6,864 bases of DNA from Hydrogenophaga sp. (lineage in GTDB: Bacteria; Pseudomonadota; Gammaproteobacteria; Burkholderiales; Burkholderiaceae): the NCBI GenBank assembly GCA_025458545.1, contig JALOSH010000371.1:1-6864 (forward strand). The letters run 5' to 3'. The translations under genes and the position numbers were made by a program. The notes under the pieces were generated by a model. That model saw only the letters and a program-made list of their open reading frames with translations. It ran no database searches and was not told the DNA's origin. Position 1 is the first letter of the stretch, and every line of letters begins with the position of its first letter. Shown here piece by piece: positions 1 through 5,934 of this stretch.

Positions 1-1605
1 ATGATGGAAAAGCCCGGCATCACCGTGTCGCGGTGGATCGACGGTGTGCTGGAGAAGAACGAACTGATCGACCAGGGCCCGAACCTGCGCGGCGTGTTCT
101 TCTGGGGCCATGCGCCCAACTCGCAGACCCGTGGTCTGGAGATGAAGCGCGCGATGGACAAGCTCGACCTGCTGGTGGTGGTGGACCCTTACCCCTCGGC
201 CACGGCGTCCATGGCGGCCATGCCCGGCAAGCCGGAAGACCTGAACCCTGACCGCGCGGTCTATCTGCTGCCGGCGGCTACCCAGTTCGAAACCAGCGGC
301 TCCTGCACCGCCTCCAACCGCTCGATCCAGTGGCGCGAAAAAGTCATCGAGCCGCTGTGGGAGAGCCGCAGCGACCACATGATCATGCACCAGTTCGCGC
401 AAAAGCTGGGCTTCGACAAGGAGCTGTCGAAGAACTACAAGATGCAGCAGGTCAAGGGCATGGACGAGCCCGTGGTGGAAGACATCCTGCGCGAAATCAA
501 CAAGTCGGTCTGGACCATTGGCTACACCGGCCAGAGCCCCGAGCGCCTGAAGGCCCACATGCGCCACATGGGTGCCTTTGACGTGAAGACGCTCAAGTGC
601 AAAGGCAAGGTGGTGGACAAGGAAACCGGCTACGACATGTCGGGTGATTACTTCGGTTTGCCTTGGCCCTGCTATGGCACGCCCGAGCTCAAGCACCCCG
701 GCTCGCCCAACCTGTACGACACCTCCAAGCACGTGATGGAAGGTGGCGGCAACTTCCGCGCCAACTTCGGTGTCGAGCGTGAAGGCGTGAGCCTGTTGGC
801 CGCCGACGGCTCGTACTCGGTGGGCTCGGAAATCACCACCGGTTACCCCGAGTTCGACCACCTGCTGCTCAAGAAACTGGGCTGGTGGGACGATCTGAGC
901 GATGCCGAGAAGGTCAAGGCCGAAGGCAAGAACTGGAAGACCGATCCGACCGGCGCGATCATCCGTGTCGCCATGGCCCATGGCTGCCACCCGTTTGGCA
1001 ACGCCAAGGCCCGTGCCGTGGTCTGGAACTTCCCCGACGCCGTTCCGCAGCACCGCGAGCCGATCTATGGCAACCGGCCAGACATGATCGCCAAGTACCC
1101 CAGCCACGACGATCAGAAGACCCGCTGGCGCATGCCCATCCTCTACAAGTCGCTCCAGCAGAAAAACCTGGAGGAAAAGGTCCACGAGAAGTACCCGCTG
1201 ATCATGACCTCCGGGCGCTTGGTCGAGTACGAGGGCGGTGGCGAGGAAACCCGCTCCAATCCCTGGCTGGCCGAGTTGCAGCAGGAGATGTTCGTTGAGC
1301 TCAACCCGGCCACGGCGGCGTCACGCGGCATTCGCAACGGCGAGCGGGTCTGGGTCAGCACGCCGACCGGGGCGCGCATCAATGTGCAGGCCTTGGTGAC
1401 CGAGCGGGTCGACGCCGAAACGGTGTTCCTGCCGTTCCACTTTTCGGGTCGCTGGCAGGGCGAGGACATGAAGGCCTACTACCCCGCCGGCGCGATGCCG
1501 GTGGTGCGTGGCGAAGCCATCAACACCGCCACCACCTACGGCTACGACATCATCACCATGATGCAAGAGTCGAAGTCCACGGTCTGCAACGTCGAGAAAG
1601 CATAA
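1..1605 (+). CDS. fdhA: Formate dehydrogenase catalytic (alpha) subunit, C-terminal part, 5' end outside window
   Basis: Molybdopterin-dependent catalytic subunit that oxidises formate to CO2, expected on the periplasmic side. The open frame enters from the left edge; the ATG at base 1 is probably internal, because family members run to about 950-1000 residues and only 534 are present. Missing upstream are the expected Tat signal, the N-terminal [4Fe-4S] domain and the Cys/Sec active-site region, so Cys versus Sec cannot be judged. Visible parts: the WGHAPNS stretch (residues 35-41) and KLDLLVVVDPYPSATA (54-69) of the molybdopterin fold; the ATQFETSGSCTASNRS stretch (93-108) followed by QWREK, matching the conserved cofactor-region segment of this family; the LPWPCYGTPELKHPG segment (220-234), typical of FdnG/FdhA; and the C-terminal molybdopterin-dinucleotide-binding domain (about 398-520, starting YPLIMTSGRLVEYEGGGEETR). 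It is followed by fdhB after 12 bp, and its TAA stop is embedded in the fdhB ribosome binding site (TAAGGAG). Family identity is secure; naming (fdhA, fdnG or fdoG) is by convention. Confidence 0.95.
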   Translation: MMEKPGITVSRWIDGVLEKNELIDQGPNLRGVFFWGHAPNSQTRGLEMKRAMDKLDLLVVVDPYPSATASMAAMPGKPEDLNPDRAVYLLPAATQFETSGSCTASNRSIQWREKVIEPLWESRSDHMIMHQFAQKLGFDKELSKNYKMQQVKGMDEPVVEDILREINKSVWTIGYTGQSPERLKAHMRHMGAFDVKTLKCKGKVVDKETGYDMSGDYFGLPWPCYGTPELKHPGSPNLYDTSKHVMEGGGNFRANFGVEREGVSLLAADGSYSVGSEITTGYPEFDHLLLKKLGWWDDLSDAEKVKAEGKNWKTDPTGAIIRVAMAHGCHPFGNAKARAVVWNFPDAVPQHREPIYGNRPDMIAKYPSHDDQKTRWRMPILYKSLQQKNLEEKVHEKYPLIMTSGRLVEYEGGGEETRSNPWLAELQQEMFVELNPATAASRGIRNGERVWVSTPTGARINVQALVTERVDAETVFLPFHFSGRWQGEDMKAYYPAGAMPVVRGEAINTATTYGYDIITMMQESKSTVCNVEKA

Positions 1606-1617
1606 GGAGAACGCACG

Positions 1618-2196
1618 ATGGCACGAATGAAATTCATCTGCGACGCCGAGCGTTGCATCGAGTGCAACGGCTGCGTCACCGCCTGCAAGAACGAACACGA
1701 AGTTCCTTGGGGCGTGAACCGCCGCCGGGTGGTCACGCTCAACGACGGCGTGCCCGGTGAAAAGTCGATCTCGGTGGCTTGCATGCATTGCAGTGACGCG
1801 CCTTGCATGGCGGTGTGTCCGGTGAACTGCTTCTACCGCACCGACGAAGGTGTGGTGCTGCACGACAAGGACGTCTGCATCGGCTGTGGTTACTGCAGCT
1901 ATGCCTGCCCGTTCGGCTTCGGGGTGCGAGGCAAGATGGACAAATGCACCTTCTGCGCCGGTGGCCCGGAAGACCACGGTTCGCAAGCCGAGTTCGAGAA
2001 GTACGGCCGCAACCGCCTGGCCGAAGGCAAGTTGCCGGCTTGCGCCGAGCAATGCTCGACCAAGGCGCTGCTGGCCGGTGACGGCGACACGGTGGCGGAC
2101 ATTTTCCGCAGCCGCGTCCTGCGCCGTGGCAAGGGCGCCGAAGTGTGGGGCTGGGGAACCGCCTACGGCACCGCCCAGGGAGGAACCAAATCGTGA
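1618..2196 (+). CDS. fdhB: Formate dehydrogenase iron-sulfur (beta) subunit, four [4Fe-4S] clusters
   Basis: Electron-transfer subunit between the FdhA active site and the FdhC cytochrome. The 192-residue protein has the four ferredoxin-type cysteine quartets of the DMSO-reductase/FdnH iron-sulfur family: C13-C16-C19-C23, C55-C58-C63-C67, C87-C90-C93-C97 and C110-C113-C142-C146, sixteen cysteines able to hold four [4Fe-4S] clusters. C8 and C71 are extra. The start is the ATG at 1618, with AAGGAG (1604-1609) eight bases upstream. It has no signal peptide, consistent with export by hitch-hiking on the Tat signal of FdhA (family knowledge). Unlike E. coli FdnH (about 294 residues with a C-terminal membrane helix) it ends at a hydrophilic WGWGTAYGTAQGGTKS tail with no helix, so it resembles the shorter FDH3-type or epsilonproteobacterial beta subunit. 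Its stop codon overlaps the start of the next gene, which suggests translational coupling. Confidence 0.96.
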   Translation: MARMKFICDAERCIECNGCVTACKNEHEVPWGVNRRRVVTLNDGVPGEKSISVACMHCSDAPCMAVCPVNCFYRTDEGVVLHDKDVCIGCGYCSYACPFGFGVRGKMDKCTFCAGGPEDHGSQAEFEKYGRNRLAEGKLPACAEQCSTKALLAGDGDTVADIFRSRVLRRGKGAEVWGWGTAYGTAQGGTKS

Positions 2197-2411
2197 TGCG
2201 CAACACCTTGACCATCATGCTCTCCGCTTGCGGCGAGCAGCCTCAGGAAACCACCGGTTCCAAGCAAGACGCCTCGTCCTACTCCGGCGTGGGGAAGAGT
2301 CAATACCAGGACCCGAACTGGAAGCCCGGTGACAAAACCAGCTGGGAACAGCAGCTCAAGTCGCGTGCCCAATATGGCCAAAACGACTATTCCCGCATCG
2401 CCACCCAGTGA
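2196..2411 (+). CDS. Small putative lipoprotein within the formate dehydrogenase operon, function unknown
   Basis: A 71-residue protein not assigned to a known family. The ATG at 2196 shares its A with the fdhB stop (TGATG). A GTG at 2193 in the same frame gives a four-base GTGA overlap and sits closer to the Shine-Dalgarno AGGGAGGA (2177-2184), so the start could be either. The N-terminus MRNTLTIMLSAC ends in a lipobox (L9-S10-A11-C12), implying lipidation at C12 and a hydrophilic mature protein of 60 residues. The signal is very short (11 residues), so lipoprotein status is inference. The mature part is rich in Q, S, D and K, with W42, W50 and a QNDYSR ending, and no predicted membrane segment or metal motif. 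It ends 10 bp before fdhC. Its place between fdhB and fdhC, with a good ribosome binding site and coupled start, argues that it is a real gene serving the dehydrogenase, perhaps as an accessory subunit or assembly factor (inference). Confidence 0.72.
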   Translation: MRNTLTIMLSACGEQPQETTGSKQDASSYSGVGKSQYQDPNWKPGDKTSWEQQLKSRAQYGQNDYSRIATQ

Positions 2412-2421
2412 GGAATCGCGC

Positions 2422-3636
2422 ATGAGCCCCACCACTTTCACCCGATTGCGCGGCTGGAGCACGGCACTGTGCCTGGCTGGTGCATTGGGACTTGCCCAGG
2501 CACAGGCCGCCAAAAGCGAACCGGTGCCCGACGATCCGGCACCTCCCGCCGCCGCGTCAGCGGCCCCGATCATGGGCGGGATCAAGGATGCCAACATCTT
2601 CCAGATCGCGCCCGACGCCAGCTCAGACGCCAACTACGCCAACCAGACCAATGCCGAGCGCAAGCAGGTGCAACCCGGCAACAACGCGCCCATGTGGCGC
2701 GATGTGGCCAAGGGCGTCACCGGCTACAGCAGCTTGCCGCCTTCTCAGGACCTGGAGGCGGGCAACCTGATCCAGCCGTTCGTGCAATACCCCGGTTCCA
2801 GTTTCACCACGGCCGGCGAGGCCTGGCGCCAGGTTCGCAACAACTGGATCATTCCCTACGGCGGTTCGCTGCTCCTGATCGCGCTGGTCGCATTGGCCCT
2901 CTTCTACTTCAAGAAGGGCACCATCGAACTGCACGGCCAGGAAACCGGTCGCAAGATCGAGCGCTTCACCTACTTCGAGCGCGCGGCGCACTGGGTCAAC
3001 GCTGGTGCTTTTGTGACGCTGGCGGTGTCCGGCATCGTCATGGCCTTCGGCAAATTCTTCCTGCTGCCGGTCATCGGAAGCACCTTGTTTGGCTGGTTGG
3101 CGTATGCCCTGAAAAACATCCACAACTTCGTCGGCCCGGTGTTTGTGGTGTCGCTGATCGTGGTGTTCTTTGTTTTCGTTCGCGACAACATGCCCAGCAA
3201 GGAAGACATTCAGTGGCTGCTCAAGGCCGGTGGCTTGTTCGGCGGGCAAGAGGTGCCGTCGCACCGCTTCAACGCAGGCGAAAAAGTGTTGTTCTGGGCC
3301 GGTGTGTTCCTGCTGGGGGCGCTGGTGTCCGGCTCGGGTGTTTTCCTGGACAAGATCGTGCCCGCGGTCGATTACACCCGCGCCAACATGCAGGTGGCTC
3401 ACATGATCCACGCGAGCGCTTCTGTGTTGATGATGGCCATGTTCATGGGGCACATCTACATGGGTACCTTGGGCATGCGGGGCGCTTACAGCGCGATGAA
3501 GACCGGTTATGTGGACGAAACCTGGGCCAAAGAGCACCACGAACTCTGGTACGACGATGTGAAGGCAGGCAAGATTCCCGCCCAGCGCAGCAAGACCGAA
3601 CCGGACGCGCCGCTGCAGGCGGCGGCCAAGGCCTGA
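2422..3636 (+). CDS. fdhC: Formate dehydrogenase cytochrome b556 (gamma) subunit
   Basis: Membrane diheme cytochrome b that takes electrons from FdhB and reduces quinone. The 404-residue protein starts at the ATG at 2422 (AGGAA at 2411-2415); this start was preferred over an in-frame upstream ATG because it directly yields a Sec signal peptide, MSPTTFTRLRGWSTALCLAG onward, with likely cleavage after AQA (27-29). Then follows a hydrophilic, Pro/Ala-rich, presumably periplasmic region to about residue 140, then five hydrophobic segments: about 142-163, 191-210, 234-254, 289-309 and 325-346. Candidate heme ligands are H190 (in AAHW), H234 (KNIHN), H330 (AHMIHA) and H344 (MGHIYMG). The H330/H344 spacing of 14 equals that of H155/H169 in E. 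coli FdnI, which has only four helices and about 217 residues. The extra part is therefore the signal peptide, the periplasmic region and the first helix. It is followed by a 24-bp gap. Confidence 0.94.
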   Translation: MSPTTFTRLRGWSTALCLAGALGLAQAQAAKSEPVPDDPAPPAAASAAPIMGGIKDANIFQIAPDASSDANYANQTNAERKQVQPGNNAPMWRDVAKGVTGYSSLPPSQDLEAGNLIQPFVQYPGSSFTTAGEAWRQVRNNWIIPYGGSLLLIALVALALFYFKKGTIELHGQETGRKIERFTYFERAAHWVNAGAFVTLAVSGIVMAFGKFFLLPVIGSTLFGWLAYALKNIHNFVGPVFVVSLIVVFFVFVRDNMPSKEDIQWLLKAGGLFGGQEVPSHRFNAGEKVLFWAGVFLLGALVSGSGVFLDKIVPAVDYTRANMQVAHMIHASASVLMMAMFMGHIYMGTLGMRGAYSAMKTGYVDETWAKEHHELWYDDVKAGKIPAQRSKTEPDAPLQAAAKA

Positions 3637-3660
3637 CCCGATCCCTTAGGACGCATTGCC

Positions 3661-4017
3661 ATGAAAAAAGCATTCTTGTTGATGGGCCTGACCCTGGTGT
3701 CGGCCGCCGCCCTGGCCAAGCTTCCCGCACCGGTGCTGGACGACGCTGCCAAAGCCAAGGCCGAGGAAGCCAAGGCCAAGACCGCCCACGCCGGCAAGGT
3801 GGATGCCTACAAGCTCTGCCTGTCGATGGACAGGGCTGCCGCCCACTACCAGAAGACCGCTGCGGCGGCGGGCAAACCGGTGAAGCCAGCGACCGCCACG
3901 CCGCCCTGCACCGACCCTGGCGCCTTCGTCTGGCCTGTGCCCGCCGCTGCTGCGGTGGCTGCGCCCGCGGCCCCAGCGGCTCCCGCCCCGGCCGCTGCGC
4001 CGGCCAAGAAGTCCTGA
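3661..4017 (+). CDS. Putative secreted Ala/Pro-rich protein of the formate dehydrogenase operon, function unknown
   Basis: A 118-residue protein I cannot assign to a named family. The ATG at 3661 has AGGA (3648-3651) upstream. The N-terminus is a clear Sec signal peptide (MKKAFLLMGLTLVSAAALA, predicted cleavage after A19). The mature protein begins KLPAPVLDD, followed by an Ala/Lys/Glu-rich helix (about 28-45, AAKAKAEEAKAK, TolA-like in composition only). A central segment (46-92) carries two cysteines, C53 (YKLCLSMDRAA) and C83 (TPPCTDPGAF), which could form a periplasmic disulfide. A low-complexity Ala/Pro tail (95-115) ends in AKKS. No lipobox, CXXCH heme site or transmembrane helix beyond the signal is present. 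Its position between fdhC and fdhD with close spacing indicates co-transcription and a possible role in the dehydrogenase's periplasmic assembly or stability; this is inference from context only. Confidence 0.8.
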   Translation: MKKAFLLMGLTLVSAAALAKLPAPVLDDAAKAKAEEAKAKTAHAGKVDAYKLCLSMDRAAAHYQKTAAAAGKPVKPATATPPCTDPGAFVWPVPAAAAVAAPAAPAAPAPAAAPAKKS

Positions 4018-4046
4018 TCGCCGGGCCTGGTTTGGCCGTGCTGGCG

Positions 4047-4052
4047 TATCCT
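4047..4052 (+). promoter_or_regulatory. Possible -10 hexamer TATCCT just before fdhD
   Basis: TATCCT lies eight bases before the fdhD ATG, and no Shine-Dalgarno is visible in front of that ATG. If the hexamer is used, transcription would begin at or next to the start codon, giving a leaderless message. No convincing -35 element is found at 16-18 bp upstream, so this is a weak call; read-through from the operon is an equally good explanation for fdhD expression. Confidence 0.2.
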
Positions 4053-4059
4053 TGACCGC

Positions 4060-4944
4060 ATGAACTTGGCCGACCTCCCGGATATCTCTCCATCCTCATC
4101 TGCAAGTGCGATGCACCCCCGCCTCACCGAGGCGAGGGCGGATCTGACACGCGAAGTGACGGTGGTGGACGAGTCTGGCCAGACCCGCGCCCTGCGCATC
4201 CCGGCGGAGCGCGCCCTCACGGTTTACGTCGACAAGCGCGAGCTGGTCACGCTCATGACCCTGGGCGCGCATCCGGAATGGCTGGTGCTGGGCTATCTGC
4301 TCAACCAGCGGCTGGTCCAGGGCGTGCACGAGATCGAGTCCATCACCGTGGACTGGGACGTGGGGGCCGCCGCCGTGGTGACACGTTCGGGCATTGACCG
4401 CATCGAAGAACGGACGGCTCGCCGCGTGGTCACCACCGGCTGCGGGCAAGGCAGTGTGTTCGGCGGGCTGATGGACGACGTGGACCGGATCGTGCTCCCG
4501 GCGAAGGCCCGTTTGAGCCAGTCCCAGCTGTACGAGATCGTCAACACCATCCGCCTGCGCGACAGCACCTACAAAACCGCCGGTTCGGTGCATGCCTGTG
4601 CCTTTTTTCTGGACCATCGCCTCCAGTTGTTTGTCGAAGATGTGGGCCGGCACAACGCGGTGGACACCATCGCGGGCTGGATGGCCTTGCAGTCTGCCCT
4701 GCCTCCTGGTGAGAAGGTTTTTTACACCACGGGCCGCCTGACCAGCGAAATGGTCATCAAGTCGGCCCAGATGGGCGTGCCGGTGGTGATCTCTCGCAGT
4801 GGCATCACCGAAATGGGCCTGCACGTGGCCGAGCGGGTGGGTTTGTGCGCCATCGGTCGTGCCACGCACAAGCGCTTCCTGTGCTTCTCCCACCCGCAGC
4901 GCATCGTTTTTGACGCGCTTCCGGTGGAAGCGGGCATCGCCTGA
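4060..4944 (+). CDS. fdhD: Formate dehydrogenase accessory sulfurtransferase FdhD
   Basis: FdhD takes sulfur from the cysteine desulfurase IscS and passes it to the molybdenum cofactor, a step required for formate dehydrogenase activity (known for E. coli FdhD, about 277 residues). The 294-residue product has family hallmarks: [13 protein letters not shown] (73-85), the cysteine loop [12 protein letters not shown] (125-136), GSVHACAFF (175-183), [11 protein letters not shown] (192-202) and [20 protein letters not shown] (224-243). The first catalytic-loop cysteine is C128, but the position of the second cysteine of the CxxC pair is G131. The start at 4060 is chosen as the first ATG of the open frame; an ATG at 4111 (M18) is an alternative, because the first 17 residues are low-complexity and neither ATG has a clear Shine-Dalgarno. 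It lies 42 bp after the secreted-protein gene and probably belongs to the same unit, acting in the cytoplasm on FdhA before export. Confidence 0.95.
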   Translation: MNLADLPDISPSSSASAMHPRLTEARADLTREVTVVDESGQTRALRIPAERALTVYVDKRELVTLMTLGAHPEWLVLGYLLNQRLVQGVHEIESITVDWDVGAAAVVTRSGIDRIEERTARRVVTTGCGQGSVFGGLMDDVDRIVLPAKARLSQSQLYEIVNTIRLRDSTYKTAGSVHACAFFLDHRLQLFVEDVGRHNAVDTIAGWMALQSALPPGEKVFYTTGRLTSEMVIKSAQMGVPVVISRSGITEMGLHVAERVGLCAIGRATHKRFLCFSHPQRIVFDALPVEAGIA

Positions 4945-4958
4945 GGCCACCGGCCGCT

Positions 4959-4981
4959 GCCCGCCTGCGCGCGGGGCGGGC
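4959..4981. terminator. GC-rich hairpin after fdhD, possible terminator without U-tract
   Basis: GCCCGCC (4959-4965) and GGCGGGC (4975-4981) are perfect inverted repeats of 7 bp, all G·C, enclosing a 9-nt loop, 14 bp after the fdhD stop. It sits where the formate dehydrogenase operon should end. No run of T follows (CTACACTTC), so it is not a canonical intrinsic terminator; it may pause polymerase, protect the 3' end, or work with Rho. Confidence 0.4.
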
Positions 4982-4996
4982 CTACACTTCGGGTGC

Positions 4997-5018
4997 GTGC
5001 CGATCACGCCTTCGGCAC
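4997..5018. other. Perfect 7-bp hairpin upstream of upp
   Basis: GTGCCGA (4997-5003) and TCGGCAC (5012-5018) form a perfect stem around the 8-nt loop TCACGCCT, ending 51 bp before the upp ATG. It could be a second element of the fdhD-side transcription end, a structured upp leader, or a dyad bound by a regulator. No T-run follows. The remainder of the 4945-5069 gap shows no convincing sigma70 promoter: TACACT at 4983-4988 resembles a -10 box but has no matching -35 element. Confidence 0.4.
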
Positions 5019-5069
5019 CTGCGCTGCGCGCTGTTGTCCGCAACCCACCCCACGCGATTTCAGACCGCC

Positions 5070-5702
5070 ATGAGCCGCGACGTCCACCTCATCAACCACC
5101 CCCTGGTGCAGCACAAGCTCACGCTGATGCGCCGCCAAGACACCAGCACCAAGAGCTTCCGCGAACTGGTGCACGAGCTGTCGGCCTTGCTGGCCTACGA
5201 GCTCACGCGCGGCATGCCCACGCAGCAGATCGAGATCGAAACGCCGCTGGAGAAAATGATGTCGCCGGTGATCGACGGCAAGAAGATCGTGCTCGCCTCC
5301 ATCCTTCGCGCAGGCAATGGCTTTCTGGACGGCATGCTGCAGGTGATCCCGGGCGCGCGGGTGGGCCATGTCGGCCTTTACCGCGACCCGGCCACGCTGC
5401 AGGCGGTGGAGTACTACTTCAAGATGCCCAGCGGCATGGAAGAGCGCGACGTGATCGTGCTCGACCCCATGCTGGCCACCGGCAACTCCGCTGTGGCGGC
5501 GGTGGATCGCCTAAAGGCGACAAACCCGCGCTCGATCCGCTTTGTGTGCCTGGTCACCTGCCCGCAGGGCATTCAGACCTTTCACGACGCGCACCCGGAT
5601 GTGCCGATCTACACCCCGGCGGTGGACCGCGGCCTGAACGAACACGGCTACATCGTGCCCGGGCTGGGCGATGCGGGCGACCGGATTTTTGGCACGAAGT
5701 AG
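5070..5702 (+). CDS. upp: Uracil phosphoribosyltransferase
   Basis: Cytoplasmic enzyme of pyrimidine salvage: uracil plus PRPP gives UMP and pyrophosphate. The 210-residue product matches the usual length (E. coli about 208). It begins [20 protein letters not shown], aligning with the usual start of the family, which favours the ATG at 5070 over an in-frame TTG at 5034; no Shine-Dalgarno is evident. Motifs: [13 protein letters not shown] (77-89), containing the conserved R80 loop; the PRPP-binding motif [14 protein letters not shown] (128-141); and the uracil-binding C-terminus [19 protein letters not shown] (190-208) ending TK. E. coli has Leu where N83 sits and Gly where N139 sits, a common kind of variation. 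It is separated from fdhD by 125 bp containing two hairpins and is probably an independent transcription unit. No uracil permease gene is adjacent. Confidence 0.97.
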   Translation: MSRDVHLINHPLVQHKLTLMRRQDTSTKSFRELVHELSALLAYELTRGMPTQQIEIETPLEKMMSPVIDGKKIVLASILRAGNGFLDGMLQVIPGARVGHVGLYRDPATLQAVEYYFKMPSGMEERDVIVLDPMLATGNSAVAAVDRLKATNPRSIRFVCLVTCPQGIQTFHDAHPDVPIYTPAVDRGLNEHGYIVPGLGDAGDRIFGTK

Positions 5703-5723
5703 AGCCTGTCAACCAATCCCCCC

Positions 5724-5791
5724 GCGCCGCCTTCGGCGTCACCCCCCAGGGGGCGATGCGTGTGGCCCGGCAAAGCCGGTTCCACCGCATC
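5724..5791. repeat. Compound palindromic intergenic element (REP-like)
   Basis: The element begins 22 bp after the upp stop. It holds CGCCG/CGGCG (5725-5729 with 5734-5738, CCTT loop), then a CCCCC-CA-GGGGG dyad (5743-5753), then a long imperfect hairpin: GATGCG (5755-5760) with CGCATC (5786-5791), GTGG (5762-5765) with CCAC (5782-5785), and CCGGC (5767-5771) with GCCGG (5775-5779) around an AAA loop, 15 base pairs in all with small bulges. The GGCCCGGCAAAGCCGG core and the C-run/G-run dyad resemble sequences I recall as common between genes in Comamonadaceae; this family link is memory-based. It may serve as a terminator or RNA-stabilising structure for upp. No T-tract follows. The rest of the 5703-5934 gap (5792-5923) shows no gene or clear promoter. 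Confidence 0.6.
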
Positions 5792-5923
5792 CTCCCCGGC
5801 GGCACGCGCTTCGGTGGTGTCACTGGGCCGATACGCCCACGAGCCATTCCCTCTCTGGCGGCCGCTGGACCACCATGCACCCCTTCAAACCTCACCGCAC
5901 CGCGCGGTTGATGCGCTTGCGTT

Positions 5924-5930
5924 AAGGTGG
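5924..5930 (+). promoter_or_regulatory. Ribosome binding site of the ABC permease gene
   Basis: AAGGTGG lies four bases before the ATG at 5935 (seven after its AAGG core), and it decides the start of the permease gene. Confidence 0.6.
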
Positions 5931-5934
5931 CGGG

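Noticed and set aside
1321..2052. 243-codon - strand open frame across the fdhA/fdhB junction
   Set aside because: Crosses two certain genes, and its Ala/Val/His-rich translation mirrors their codon pattern.
2329..2421. Upstream extension of fdhC to an ATG at 2329
   Set aside because: Would overlap the small lipoprotein gene by 83 bp and bury the signal peptide; the ATG at 2422 has its own ribosome site.
2623..3540. 305-codon - strand open frame opposite fdhC
   Set aside because: Composition typical of an antisense shadow; the sense strand encodes helices and conserved heme histidines.
3733..3785. Repeating GCCAAGGCC-type bases, considered as a DNA tandem repeat
   Set aside because: Explained by an Ala/Lys/Glu-rich helix in the coding sequence; the units are irregular.
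2469..4055. Long + strand open frame of 528 codons spanning fdhC and the next gene in another frame
   Set aside because: Arg/Gly/Ala-rich translation without motifs, overlapping two well-supported genes; a product of high G+C.
4096..5043. 315-codon open frame on the - strand opposite fdhD
   Set aside because: His/Arg-rich shadow of fdhD with no recognisable domain; fdhD has strong motifs along its whole length.
5875..5925. 16-codon open frame (MHPFKPHRTARLMRLR) ending in the permease ribosome binding site
   Set aside because: Considered as a leader peptide, but it has no ribosome site of its own and no run of a regulatory amino acid; chance is more likely.
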